A stretch of 64,000 nucleotides of DNA from JBHJGO01 sp050331715 (GTDB lineage: Bacteria > Cyanobacteriota > Cyanobacteriia > Cyanobacteriales > Microcoleaceae): positions 1-64,000 of the forward strand of contig JBHJGO010000051.1 of NCBI GenBank assembly GCA_050331715.1, given 5' to 3'. The first letter of the stretch is position 1; each line of letters begins with the position of its first letter. The translations under genes were made by a program, and so were the position numbers. The notes beneath the pieces are model-generated. The model had not been told where the DNA came from. It saw only the letters and a program-made list of their open reading frames with translations, and ran no database searches. Shown here piece by piece: positions 24,918 through 34,021 of the stretch.

Positions 24918-26666
24918 TTAATTAATAATCTTGTCCAGTTTTTGACCAGGAGGAAGCTCAATAAATACCTGTTCCCCCTCCTGCAAACCGTTCAGCACAT
25001 GAATCTGATTGCCAATGGTTGAACCCACAGTTACGGGCTGGAATACGGGTTGATTTTCCTCATCTGGGATCAAGACTCCGGTTTCTCCTTTATTCGTTAC
25101 GACCGCAACCGTCGGAACTACCAACGCATCCTCCAGTTCATTGCCAACGAATTCTAAGTCCACGTTCATCCCGGATTGCAATTGATTCTCGCCGCTGTCA
25201 ATGGCGATCCGAGCCTGGAATAGGGTGACATCCCGCTCCTTCACGGCCTCTGGCGCAATTAACTGCACCCGACCTTCAAAGACTTGATCGGGATAGGCAT
25301 CCGCCACAATTTCCACCTTCTGACTCGGCTGAATCTGGCCGATGTCTGCTTCAGGAATCTTGGCTAGAACTTCCAGACCTTGAGCCAGGGCCACAATTGA
25401 CGATGAAGTAGCAGAACTGGCCTCAGAAGCCGATGTTGCCGGCGTAACAAATGCCCCTTCGAGGGCATAACGCTGAGCAATGACGCCAGCAAATGGCGCT
25501 CGAACCTTGGTATCTTCCAATTGAGTTCGATAATATTGCACCTGACCTTCTGCCTCCCGCACGTCCGCTGCTGCCGCTGCAATGTCCTCAGACCGGGAGC
25601 CATTAGCGAGTTCATTCACCTGACTCTGGGCTTCGGCTACTTCGGCCCTGGTACGGGCAATTTCTTCCGGTCGTGCCCCGTTTTGGAGTTGGAGTAGATT
25701 TTGGCGCTCCTGTTCAACGGATGCCTGCAACTGTTCGATCTGGGAACGTCGTGCCCGTTTCAGTTGGGTAATCCGTTCCTGGGATTCCTGCACCGAAGCC
25801 GTTAGACGACGTTGATCCCGCAGGTATTCATCGAGTTGATCCTGGGAAATCGCACCTTCATCCCGCAAACCCTGGTTCCGCCTGACGCGCTCTTGAGCCA
25901 GTTCTAGCTCTGCTCGGTTGGCCTCTAGCCGAGATTCTGCCTGGGCAATTTCATCCTCTAAACTCCCGGATTGAGCATCCCGCAATCGAAATTCTGCCTC
26001 TGACAGTCGAGCCTGGGCCGCTGCTAACTCTTCCTGGCGACTGCCGGCCTGAAGCTCTGCCAATCTAGCCTGAGACTGATTCAAACGGGCCTCAGCCGCC
26101 GCAATTTCCTCTGGACGATTACCGACTTGTGACTTTTCTAGAGTTGCCTGAGCCCGAGCTAGTCGAGCCTCTGCCTGGAGTAGTTGAGCCTTAATTTCTG
26201 CGCCTTCCATCTGGGCAATTACCTGTCCGGCTTCTACAGAGTCGCCCTGTTCAACGTATAGCTTGGCCAATCGGCCTTGGGTTTTGGGACTGAGATTCAC
26301 GCGGCGTACCGGCTGAACCACACCACTAGCGCTAATTCGCACGGTCAGATTCTCAGATTTCACTGGAACAGTCAAGTTCGCCAGGGCTTCGGTGCTGACC
26401 TGGGCCCGTTTCTGTCTCAGGTAGTAACCTGTCGGGGCAGCGACGGCCACAAACATGAGTAACCCAATTAATCCCCACTTCACTGGGCGAGAGGAGCGTG
26501 ACTTAGAATCCTTTGGCTTAGAATCCTTCAAGCCATCTTCTTGGGGGGCTACTGGGGAATTGATTTCTTCGGTAACACCAGAATCGAACGAAGCATCCGG
26601 TGAAGATTGCTGCACCTTCAAAGAACCGTTGCGATGAATGACCTCTTCTTGAGAATTGGACAACAT
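24918..26666 (-). CDS. Periplasmic adaptor (HlyD/MacA family) with long repeated coiled-coil hairpin
   Basis: The 582-residue partner of the permease and ATPase. A cytoplasmic tail (1-60, Lys/Ser-rich) precedes one helix (about 63-83), a lipoyl half-motif (GRLAKLYVEQGDSVEAGQVI), a very long alpha hairpin (about 160-385), the second lipoyl half (VRAPFAGVIAQRYALEG), then beta-barrel and membrane-proximal domains ending in VFIELPPGQKLDKIIN. The hairpin repeats a G-x-R-x-E-E-I-A-A-A unit at about residues 182, 208, 234, 330 and 356, three spaced exactly 26 residues and two more 26 apart. The hairpin is longer than in MacA. It leads the exporter operon; a sensor-kinase gene ends 287 nt upstream. 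Confidence 0.92.
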   Translation of the reverse strand: MLSNSQEEVIHRNGSLKVQQSSPDASFDSGVTEEINSPVAPQEDGLKDSKPKDSKSRSSRPVKWGLIGLLMFVAVAAPTGYYLRQKRAQVSTEALANLTVPVKSENLTVRISASGVVQPVRRVNLSPKTQGRLAKLYVEQGDSVEAGQVIAQMEGAEIKAQLLQAEARLARAQATLEKSQVGNRPEEIAAAEARLNQSQARLAELQAGSRQEELAAAQARLSEAEFRLRDAQSGSLEDEIAQAESRLEANRAELELAQERVRRNQGLRDEGAISQDQLDEYLRDQRRLTASVQESQERITQLKRARRSQIEQLQASVEQERQNLLQLQNGARPEEIARTRAEVAEAQSQVNELANGSRSEDIAAAAADVREAEGQVQYYRTQLEDTKVRAPFAGVIAQRYALEGAFVTPATSASEASSATSSSIVALAQGLEVLAKIPEADIGQIQPSQKVEIVADAYPDQVFEGRVQLIAPEAVKERDVTLFQARIAIDSGENQLQSGMNVDLEFVGNELEDALVVPTVAVVTNKGETGVLIPDEENQPVFQPVTVGSTIGNQIHVLNGLQEGEQVFIELPPGQKLDKIIN

Positions 26667-26840
26667 TGAACCACCTGCTAACTCATTGGAGATTCAGAGC
26701 AGAGAGTGTACTAGACGGTCTGTTCTTGTCTCTACTTAGAATTGTAACGATTTATCAGTGATAAAAAATCATCCCATTGTCTAAGCTGCTGAAGTGTCCT
26801 ATGAAGAATGTGTAGAAACCCAAAGTATCAGGGGACAGAA

Positions 26841-26860
26841 TCCAGGATCTCAGTCCTGGA
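26841..26860. repeat. Small perfect inverted repeat between kinase and exporter genes
   Basis: TCCAGGA and TCCTGGA form a 7-bp stem around a 6-base loop, with partial extension by flanking A/T. It lies downstream of the minus-strand kinase stop. There is no T-tract after it on the minus strand, so a terminator is possible but unproven. Confidence 0.35.
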
Positions 26861-26953
26861 ATTGCCGATGGGATGGTGAGTTGTCTCAGCTGACTTGTCT
26901 CGAAAAAATATTGCGAATTTCGTTGGATGTGTGACGATTTTGAAAGTGTCATC

Positions 26954-28324
26954 CTAGATTTGTTCCTGAGACGAATATCCCGGTAGCAGGATTCGTAGGG
27001 TTGTTCCCTGATTGAGCTGGCTCTCGATTTGAATCTGTCCATGGTGATTATCTACGATGGCTTGGGCGATCGCCAACCCCAAGCCTGATCCGGTTGATTG
27101 CTGAGTGAAGTGCTGGTTAGAGTGTTGGCGGCTACGGTTTGGATCGACTCGATAGAACCGATTAAAAACCTGGGACAGGGATTCCGGGGGAATACCAATT
27201 CCGGTATCTTGAACTGTCACCTGAATTTCCGATTTGATAGACTGGCGTTTTAGCTTTGAGCCATTCACTGGAAAGGTTTTTAGATAAACCTTTACCTCGC
27301 CTCCGGCTGGCGTATATTGCACTGCATTTTCGATCACGTTGGTAAACAGGCGAACAAGTTGATTCCAATCCCCTAGCAAGGTGAAGCAGCTCTCCTCTGC
27401 TAAGTCAAACTGCAGATCAATCCCCTGAATATTCGCCAAACCCTCCTGTTCCTCGATAACTTCCAGCAAGAGGGCATCCAGATGAATTTCAGTCCATGGG
27501 GCTGTACTCAGGCCACTATCCTGACGCGCCAGAAACAGCAGATCGTCTACCAATCCGCCTAGACGACGCGTAATCCGTTCAATCACCTGCAATTGTTGAC
27601 GATCTTCGGGTGGAAGATCGGGTTCCGCCAGGGCTACTTGGACATTTGTTTGAATCGTCGCAATGGGGTTTCGCAGTTCATGGGAGGCATCGGCGGTAAA
27701 TTGCTTTAACTGTTGAAATGCATCCCGAATTGGGTCAATGGCCAATCCCGATAACAACCAGCCAATTGTTCCTACTGAAGTTACGGTTAATATTAAGCCC
27801 AGCAACAAATCCAGCATCAGTTGACGAGAAGGCTTGGTCACCTCAAACCAGGGATGACTCACCCGCAGATAGCCTAGAACTTGACGGCCCTTCTGTACTC
27901 GATCTGTAACCTGCCGCAGTAGGAGTTCGGATGAACCCAAACGAGCCTCGTCCGAGCCTTTCCAGTTGGCCCGGACGGTTTCATGGCGGTTCGGATGCAG
28001 CGGCAACCGCAGCGGTTCTGCAAAGGTTGACCAGATCAGTTGCCCCGTTGGACTAAACCACTCTAAATCAATCCGATCATCCTCTGTTGCGGTTGTATTG
28101 TTCCGAAAGCTGGCTTCGGTGTTGACCTGCCATTGATGATCGCCAATGGACTTAATCACTAACGAACGCTCGACCACTTCTACCACATGGTTCAAGGTGT
28201 CATCTACCCGTTCAACCAATGTCTGACGCACGTAGAGGTAAAATCCACTGACAAATAACAGCAGGAGTACAGCAGTAACACTGGTATACCAAATGGCTAA
28301 ACGGCGTCGAGTCGCTTGAAACAT
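26954..28324 (-). CDS. Membrane sensor histidine kinase
   Basis: 456 residues: helix 1 at about 10-30, a sensor domain outside the membrane (about 35-165), helix 2 near 172-195, then a dimerisation domain with the phosphorylated His215 in ADASHELRNPIATIQ, and the ATPase domain (N-box NAVQYTPAGGEV, G1 VQDTGIGIPPESL, F-box RFYRVD, G2 GSGLGLAIAQ). It resembles the cyanobacterial metal/redox sensors RppB/NrsS, but the cysteine or metal residues of those are not obvious. No response regulator is adjacent, so its partner is elsewhere. It lies between an oxidoreductase (25 nt upstream) and the MacAB-like exporter it might control. Confidence 0.9.
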   Translation of the reverse strand: MFQATRRRLAIWYTSVTAVLLLLFVSGFYLYVRQTLVERVDDTLNHVVEVVERSLVIKSIGDHQWQVNTEASFRNNTTATEDDRIDLEWFSPTGQLIWSTFAEPLRLPLHPNRHETVRANWKGSDEARLGSSELLLRQVTDRVQKGRQVLGYLRVSHPWFEVTKPSRQLMLDLLLGLILTVTSVGTIGWLLSGLAIDPIRDAFQQLKQFTADASHELRNPIATIQTNVQVALAEPDLPPEDRQQLQVIERITRRLGGLVDDLLFLARQDSGLSTAPWTEIHLDALLLEVIEEQEGLANIQGIDLQFDLAEESCFTLLGDWNQLVRLFTNVIENAVQYTPAGGEVKVYLKTFPVNGSKLKRQSIKSEIQVTVQDTGIGIPPESLSQVFNRFYRVDPNRSRQHSNQHFTQQSTGSGLGLAIAQAIVDNHHGQIQIESQLNQGTTLRILLPGYSSQEQI

Positions 28325-28348
28325 ACTTGACCGGTTGACAGAACAACC

Positions 28349-29416
28349 TTACAGATTAACAGGCTGTCCCCCCAATCTTAAAGACTCGCTCAATCCACAC
28401 AACACTTTGACCAATTCAGCGCCGATTACCCCAGAGGAAATGTCAGAAACTTGATTCTCACGGGCACAACGCAGGAAATGATCACAAACCTGAGCTAAAG
28501 GTTCAACGGCAGGAATGTCAATCACCTCTCGCTCCTGACCTACACCGCGCCAACCCTGACCCATGGGCTGAAGATAGCCCCGTTGCAATGTGAGGGGGGA
28601 CTCCCGCTGCATTTCGTCAAAGATTAAGGTTCCCTGATTGCCCACCATAGCTAGTCGTCTTTGCTTATCCGGATTTGACCAGCAGAGATGAATAAAGGCT
28701 CGAAAGCCATTGGAGTAGGTGAGGGTCAACATCACCATGTCTGCCAATCCTGGCAATACCAAATCCATCACTGGATTGCTAGCATAGCTCACCTCAAATT
28801 GCTGATCCGTCTGCAACCAGACAGTTCCAGTCGCCTGAACTTGAATCGGCATCTCACCCAGCCAGGTATTAAAAATGCAAATGTCGTGGATGGCCAAATC
28901 CCACAACACATCCACATCCTGACGGACAGGCTCTAGATGGGTACGGGCTGCATAGCCATAGCGCAAATCTCCAACTGCCCCCGCTTGAATCGCCGCCCTG
29001 CCCTGATGAACAGCCGGGTGAAACAGGAAGGTGTGATCTACGAATAGCTGGCGATCGCACTGTTTTGCCAGGTCGCAGAGTTCCAGAGATTTAGATAACT
29101 TAAGCGTGAGCGGTTTCTCGACAAAAACATGGCATCCCCGTCGCAGCGCATCAGAGATCAAATCGTAGTGAGTTGATGCCGGGGTGGCGATCACGACTGC
29201 TTCCAGTTCTGGAAGGCTAACAATGTCTGACCAGTTGGTTGAGAGTTTTGTCTGGATTGAAAGTTGGGGAAACTTGTCCTGAATTAGATCCAGTCTTTCG
29301 GTGTAGGGATCAGCAATTCCGATGACTTCAGCATCAGAATGATTCAGGAAATTGCGGATTAGGTGTGTTCCCCATCGACCGGCCCCAAGGATAGCGATCT
29401 GAGTTGGCTTGGCCAT
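28349..29416 (-). CDS. Gfo/Idh/MocA family oxidoreductase
   Basis: 355 residues with the N-terminal Rossmann domain (AILGAGRWGTHLIRNFL), the AVVIATPASTHYDL strand and the family EKPLTL motif (VFVEKPLTLKL), followed by the alpha/beta substrate domain with LWDLAIHDICIFNTWLG, the H...D catalytic region. These NAD(P)-dependent enzymes usually oxidise or reduce sugars or UDP-sugars; members of this type are common in glycan clusters. Here the neighbour, 25 nt downstream, is a sensor kinase, so context gives no substrate. Confidence 0.88.
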   Translation of the reverse strand: MAKPTQIAILGAGRWGTHLIRNFLNHSDAEVIGIADPYTERLDLIQDKFPQLSIQTKLSTNWSDIVSLPELEAVVIATPASTHYDLISDALRRGCHVFVEKPLTLKLSKSLELCDLAKQCDRQLFVDHTFLFHPAVHQGRAAIQAGAVGDLRYGYAARTHLEPVRQDVDVLWDLAIHDICIFNTWLGEMPIQVQATGTVWLQTDQQFEVSYASNPVMDLVLPGLADMVMLTLTYSNGFRAFIHLCWSNPDKQRRLAMVGNQGTLIFDEMQRESPLTLQRGYLQPMGQGWRGVGQEREVIDIPAVEPLAQVCDHFLRCARENQVSDISSGVIGAELVKVLCGLSESLRLGGQPVNL

Positions 29417-29638
29417 TGTTTTTCCCCTCTATGATTTCAGGATTTAGCCCATCACAGTCTAGGGTTCCCCACCCACATCACAAGATGATCCCTAGAGTCC
29501 AACTCAAATTTACTCGACCAAAACTCAATTTGGGAAAGTTGCCCTCAGCCCATCGTCATTCCTGGACAGATGGAAATCCCGCAAAATCCTCACCCCGATG
29601 CACGGGTTTAACCTGGACAAACAACTACCCTGAATCCG

Positions 29639-29668
29639 TAAATTAATCTAAATTAATCTAAATTAATC
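29639..29668. repeat. Three 10-bp tandem repeats at the TRAP gene stop
   Basis: Three perfect copies of TAAATTAATC in a row; the last supplies the stop codon of the minus-strand TRAP binding-protein gene, leaving two repeats as its immediate 3' flank. The function is unknown. Confidence 0.8.
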
Positions 29669-30817
29669 CAACGCTTTCAGTGCTGGCGCAACCGTAAAGT
29701 TGCTGTAACTGTATTCTCCAACGGCTGACCACTGATAGATCGCTTCCCGAAATTGTTTCCAGGGTTCATACACCGCCTTGAAACTTGCATCTTTGCTGGC
29801 GTTTTCCTCGTATAAATCAAAGGATTCTTTTTGGGCAGCGTTCATAATCTCTGCACTGTAGGGTCGCAACTGTGTACCACCCTCAATTAAGCGTTTCAGA
29901 GCTTCAGGATTTTCCTTATCATAGGCAGATAACGTCCAGGTATTGGTGTAAGCTGCAGCGTCCTTGAGAATTTCCTGGTATTCCTTTGGTAACTGGTTCC
30001 ACTGATTCAGATTAATCTGGAGATCAAAACTTGAACCTGGTTCCCACCATCCCGGATAGTAATAGAATTGAGCCGCTTTGTTCAAGCCTAGTTTCTCATC
30101 GTCAAAGGGGCCAACCCACTCAGCCGCATCAATTGCTCCCCGTTCTAGAGCTAGAAAAATCTCCCCACCCGGCAAGACCTGAACATTTACACCTAAACGA
30201 GACAGCACCTCTCCGCCCAGGCCAGGAATTCGCATTTTTAGTCCCTTCAGGTCAGCGACTGTATTGACTTCTTTTCTAAACCACCCCCCCATCTGTACCC
30301 CAGAATTGCCTGCTGGAAAAGCAATGGTATTAAAGTCAGTATAAATTTTATTCATTGCGTCAATTCCACCCCCCTGGTACAGCCAAGCGGTCTGTTGCTG
30401 AGCATTGAGGCCAAAGGGCATTGATGTGCCAAAAGCCAAAGCTGGATTCTTACCAATGTAGTAATAGCTGGCAGAGTGACCACACTCCACAGTTCCCTGC
30501 TGTACCGCATCGAGAACTTCCAAACCCGGAACGATTTCTCCTGCCGCAAACACTTTGATTGTGAATCGTCCTCCCGTCATATCGCTCACCCGCTGGGCGA
30601 TTTGTTCTGCCGCGCCGTACAAGGTCTTCAGCGAAACAGGCCAACTGGTTGCCATTTTCCACTCAACTCTGGGCAAATCAGTTCCAGTGGTTGAAGTATT
30701 GGAACCTGTATTAGAAGTCGTTGCGGTGTTGCAGGCTGTCATGGCTGCCATTGAAGTTGTGCCCGCCAGGGTGTAGCCAATTAGCTTTCGACGTTTCATT
30801 GAAGGTAAATCAATCAT
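29663..30817 (-). CDS. TRAP transporter solute-binding protein (DctP family)
   Basis: 384 residues. The N-terminus has a twin-arginine-like start (MKRRKLIGYTLAG) and a lipobox ending at Cys29 (AAMTAC), suggesting a Tat-exported or membrane-anchored lipoprotein. The mature part matches DctP/TakP-type binders of carboxylates or alpha-keto acids: WKMATSWPVSLKTLYGAAEQ, LRMIPG-like KGLKMRIPGLGGEV, LERGAIDAAEWVGPFDD, and YYYPGWWEPGSSFDLQINL. TRAP systems need the membrane proteins DctQ and DctM, which are not in the neighbourhood. Flanks are single genes, so the partners must lie elsewhere or are absent. Confidence 0.88.
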   Translation of the reverse strand: MIDLPSMKRRKLIGYTLAGTTSMAAMTACNTATTSNTGSNTSTTGTDLPRVEWKMATSWPVSLKTLYGAAEQIAQRVSDMTGGRFTIKVFAAGEIVPGLEVLDAVQQGTVECGHSASYYYIGKNPALAFGTSMPFGLNAQQQTAWLYQGGGIDAMNKIYTDFNTIAFPAGNSGVQMGGWFRKEVNTVADLKGLKMRIPGLGGEVLSRLGVNVQVLPGGEIFLALERGAIDAAEWVGPFDDEKLGLNKAAQFYYYPGWWEPGSSFDLQINLNQWNQLPKEYQEILKDAAAYTNTWTLSAYDKENPEALKRLIEGGTQLRPYSAEIMNAAQKESFDLYEENASKDASFKAVYEPWKQFREAIYQWSAVGEYSYSNFTVAPALKALD

Positions 30818-31147
30818 GTTAACAGCTTATCGGTTAGGACTCTAGCACAGGTTGATAATCTCTTGAGAATTTTCAATAAATTGCAATAAATTCTAAAAAA
30901 GCTGTTTTCACTCGAAGTCGAAGATGACTTTTCAAGAAGATTTGGACGTAGATTAATATCTATAAGAAATTGGATAAATAGACTTACCTTACAGGTGAAG
31001 TTATTGCCATACTCTCTAATCCAGTAGAGAATAAATACCCATTAGTCCAATTAAATAATCTAGATGTTAGGTATTGACCACTCAATGGTATTATTCTGTT
31101 TTGAGATGTCCTGAATTAAAAACAATTGAAAATTCGAGGTGTAATTG
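30818..31147. other. AT-rich intergenic region
   Basis: 330 bases between the divergent TRAP and cupin genes. It is notably A/T-rich, with short A-runs and no open frame or clear hairpin. It presumably holds both promoters; nothing specific is recognisable. GAGG at 31136-31139 is the ribosome site of the cupin gene. Confidence 0.4.
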
Positions 31148-31900
31148 GTGTCTTCTAAACTTCAATGGCAATCCAAACAGATTAATGAAAATCCATTGAC
31201 TCGTGCTGCTGTCTTACCAACGTCACTCGTTTGGTATCAGACTATTTTTACCGGAATTTGGTTTGGATGTTTTGAATCCGACGATGAGGTTCAAGACCAT
31301 CCGGTGACGATGTTAACTCGATTCGATCCCGGCGGATTTTTTCCATTGCATGGCCATCCCGGTGGTGAAGAAATCCTAGTCCTTAAGGGCAACTTTGTCG
31401 ATGAAACTGGAGTACATCCACCTGGGACTTATATGCTGAATCCAGAGGGGTTTATTCATCGTCCTTACAGCGAGGAAGGGTGTCTAACCTTTGTTAAGTT
31501 GCGACAACATGGTGGAAAAACCCGTCAACAAATTAGAATCAACATTCACCAACAACCTGCTTGGCAGTCTGGTGTTGCCCCTGGAATTGAGTATCAAATG
31601 GTTTACCAGCAACCTGGGTATTTAGAAACGGTTTGGTTTGAACGTTGGCAGCCCTATACAAGACTATCAAATGTGGTAGAAACTCAGGTCAAAGAAATCT
31701 TCATCGTCGAAGGGATTTGGCAAGATGAGTTCGGTAGTTACCCCTCCGGTAGCTGGTTACGGTATCCGCCCAATTGTCCCTATAGCCCCCAAACTGAAAC
31801 AGGATGCATAGTTTACGTCAAAACCTATCCCACTGAAAATATTCGATTTGTTGTTGGAGCGGATTTTCAGCACCCACCTGAAACACTCCCCTACACTTGA
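31148..31900 (+). CDS. Double-cupin protein, ChrR-cupin-like
   Basis: About 250 residues with two ChrR-type cupin folds: the first with HPVTMLTRFDPGGFFPLHGH then PGGEEILVLKGNFVDETG (metal ligands likely in HGHPGGEE), and the second with EIFIVEGIWQDEFGSYPSGSW. ChrR cupin domains bind Zn and occur in anti-sigma factors responding to singlet oxygen, or alone as small enzymes. Only the first copy keeps a complete ligand set; the second keeps the fold but loses the histidines. There is no N-terminal anti-sigma domain. I choose GTG 31148, eight bases after GAGG, over TTG 31145. Confidence 0.75.
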   Translation: MSSKLQWQSKQINENPLTRAAVLPTSLVWYQTIFTGIWFGCFESDDEVQDHPVTMLTRFDPGGFFPLHGHPGGEEILVLKGNFVDETGVHPPGTYMLNPEGFIHRPYSEEGCLTFVKLRQHGGKTRQQIRINIHQQPAWQSGVAPGIEYQMVYQQPGYLETVWFERWQPYTRLSNVVETQVKEIFIVEGIWQDEFGSYPSGSWLRYPPNCPYSPQTETGCIVYVKTYPTENIRFVVGADFQHPPETLPYT

Positions 31901-31906
31901 TTCGGT

Positions 31907-32326
31907 TTATTTGATGCAGGTCGCAAACATTTGCTTGAGTGTTTGAGAGGCAGCTTGCCAGTTGACTTGATCGGTATTGGGACAACTCACCCCAACCGTG
32001 CTGATTCTGCCATCCGGGTGAAAAGTAAAGGCGACTGGAACAGAACCTCGCTCGAAGTTAGCACTATATTTGCCTTCATCTAGTTTCTGAACTCCCTGAT
32101 AGGTTCCTAGCACTGAAGGCAATTCCTTTAAAATGCTGACCCGCTGTTGAATCTGAGGGGGTAGCGGCAGGCGCATGCGAGAGCGAAAAACAAGATCAAT
32201 CATCACTTCGGGAGCCGGAAGCAACGGGTTTCTAGCTAAAGTTAGTGGTTCAGTTTTTGCAGGCTCTAATGCTGAAATGGGTGCAACAAAAAGCAGGCTA
32301 GCCAAGACACTGGAAGAAATACCCAT
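31907..32326 (-). CDS. Secreted small protein of unknown function
   Basis: 139 residues with a short signal peptide (SSVLASLLFVAPISALE) and a compact alpha/beta C-terminal part: ILKELPSVLGTYQGVQKLDE then YSANFERGSVPVAFTFHPDG. This resembles the non-catalytic domain found N-terminal to class A beta-lactamase-like serine hydrolases in cyanobacteria, but no hydrolase follows. Two cysteines in the mature part could pair. It is convergent with the cupin gene, with stops seven bases apart. The family resemblance is from memory and tentative. Confidence 0.55.
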   Translation of the reverse strand: MGISSSVLASLLFVAPISALEPAKTEPLTLARNPLLPAPEVMIDLVFRSRMRLPLPPQIQQRVSILKELPSVLGTYQGVQKLDEGKYSANFERGSVPVAFTFHPDGRISTVGVSCPNTDQVNWQAASQTLKQMFATCIK

Positions 32327-32403
32327 GGTTTAACTAAGTGTGAGGTTCATCGGCATAAGCATAGCACTACATTTCTTGAACGTCATATAGATTAAGCTGA
32401 ACT

Positions 32404-33177
32404 TTATGCCAGGGTCGAACCGTCCAAATTTAAGGGAACATCCTGCCAACGTCCTGAACCAACTGCTTGAATTGCTTCTTTCAGCACAACATCTCCTGTG
32501 TAAAGCGCACGCCCAACAATGACGCCTGTAACGCCTAGGGTTTCGAGTGCCAATAAACTTAATAAATCCCGAATCGAGCTGACACCACCGGAAGCAATCA
32601 CAGGAATTGAAATCTGCTCGGCTAGGGTTCGTAGGGCGTCCTTATTCGGCCCTTGAAGGGTTCCATCTCGATGAATGTCGGTATAAATGATAGCGGCGGC
32701 TCCTAACTGGGCCATCCGTTCTGCCAGTTCCGTTGCCATCACCTCTGAGGTTTCCAGCCAACCTCGGGTGGCAACTTTCCCGTTTCGCGCATCAATCCCC
32801 ACCATAATCTGTCCTGGAAATTCCTGGCAGAGTTCTCCAACCAACTGGGGTTGCTCCACGGCCACCGTTCCCAAGATCGCCCGCTGTACGCCTAAATCTA
32901 GCAATGCCGCAACAGATTCTCGACTGCGTAGTCCTCCTCCCACTTGAACCGGAATCGTCACAGCATTTACAATTTGCCGAATGACTTCGTGATTTGTGGG
33001 TTGACCTGTTTTTGCCCCGTCGAGATCCACCAAATGCAGTCGAGTTGCACCCTGTTCCAACCATTGATTTGCAACGGCGACCGGATCATCCCCAAAGGTC
33101 TGAGCTTTGTCATAGTCTCCTTGATAGAGGCGAACACATTTCCCGTCAAGCAAATCAATAGCTGGAATAACATTCAT
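32404..33177 (-). CDS. hisA: Phosphoribosylformimino-5-aminoimidazole carboxamide ribotide isomerase
   Basis: Fourth step of histidine synthesis, isomerising ProFAR to PRFAR. 257 residues of a TIM barrel: VIPAIDLLDGKCVRLYQGDY with the catalytic Asp8 region, LHLVDLDGAKTGQPTN, VQVGGGLRS, the second phosphate site IASGGVSSIRDL, and TDIHRDGTLQGPN. All half-barrel motifs are present. It lies 13 nt downstream of the Asp/Arg-rich secreted gene on the same strand. Other his genes are not nearby, which is normal for cyanobacteria. Confidence 0.96.
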   Translation of the reverse strand: MNVIPAIDLLDGKCVRLYQGDYDKAQTFGDDPVAVANQWLEQGATRLHLVDLDGAKTGQPTNHEVIRQIVNAVTIPVQVGGGLRSRESVAALLDLGVQRAILGTVAVEQPQLVGELCQEFPGQIMVGIDARNGKVATRGWLETSEVMATELAERMAQLGAAAIIYTDIHRDGTLQGPNKDALRTLAEQISIPVIASGGVSSIRDLLSLLALETLGVTGVIVGRALYTGDVVLKEAIQAVGSGRWQDVPLNLDGSTLA

Positions 33178-33190
33178 GCGAATTTAGCAC

Positions 33191-33817
33191 CTAATAGCGA
33201 CAATCGTAGGGATTTTGAGCCGAGCAATAGCGAATATTACGGCTGTCACGACCATTGTAATAGCGGTCATTGTAGTAACGGTCGTTATCGTAACGCTCGT
33301 TGTAGTAATCATTGTCATTGCGATCGCGACGACGACTGCGATAACGGTCGTTATCATCGCGACGACTGCGATTCCGCCTGTCATAATCTCGAGAAGAACT
33401 GCTCCGACCGCGACGACTGTTGTTGGTTTCGCGTTCTAGATTACGATACCGATCTTTCGCATCCCGGTAGTCATTATCCCGATCATCGTCATCATAGCGG
33501 CGTCTCCATTCTTTTTCTTCTCGATCCAGTTGCTTATCTAGATCTCGATGGGCATCTCGAATGATTCGCTCTTTCTCTCGTTGAGACAGACGGCTATTGT
33601 GGGGTCTGTTAACCTCATTATTAATCCGGCGATCCAACTCTTCGTGACGTCGTCGCCGATAGTCATCCCACGAATCCGCCAGTAGAATCGTGGAACGTTC
33701 GGATCGCTCTAGCCGAGAACGGTTCGATCTAGAACGACTAGAGTCCGCCAGGGCTATCTGCGGAGAAATTTGCCCAATAACCAGCAATAAAGTTGTCAGT
33801 GCTAAAAGGGATTTCAT
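33191..33817 (-). CDS. Secreted Asp/Arg/Tyr-rich low-complexity protein
   Basis: 208 residues. A clear signal peptide (LALTTLLLVIGQISPQIALA) is followed by a highly charged chain: a helical Arg/Glu-rich part to about residue 110, then a repetitive Asp/Arg/Ser part and a C-terminal stretch of NDRYYNDRYYNGRD-type repeats ending RYCSAQNPYDCRY with two cysteines. No enzyme motif is present. Such sequences are usually disordered and could bind polyanions, metals or glycans at the surface. The repeats explain spurious open frames on the other strand. A promoter is likely in the 200 nt upstream. I do not recognise the family. Confidence 0.65.
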   Translation of the reverse strand: MKSLLALTTLLLVIGQISPQIALADSSRSRSNRSRLERSERSTILLADSWDDYRRRRHEELDRRINNEVNRPHNSRLSQREKERIIRDAHRDLDKQLDREEKEWRRRYDDDDRDNDYRDAKDRYRNLERETNNSRRGRSSSSRDYDRRNRSRRDDNDRYRSRRRDRNDNDYYNERYDNDRYYNDRYYNGRDSRNIRYCSAQNPYDCRY

Positions 33818-34021
33818 GGAGCCTCCTATGGAACCGAGTAATCAATATTCCACACTTCAAGGGTTGATCCGCAAATCAGAAAACTAAGTTCACAAATCTA
33901 CATTACTGAATCATATTCGTGAAACTCGTGAAACAGCACTTCCAATTTGCACTAAGCCAATTGACCACTAGAGATGATGAAAGTTCCAACTACTATCACC
34001 GATTGGCCCCAACCTCATATC

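Noticed and set aside
33215..33564. Open frames on the plus strand within the Asp/Arg-rich gene
   Set aside because: They arise from its repetitive codons, giving low-complexity Thr/Val or His/Asp strings without starts or homology.
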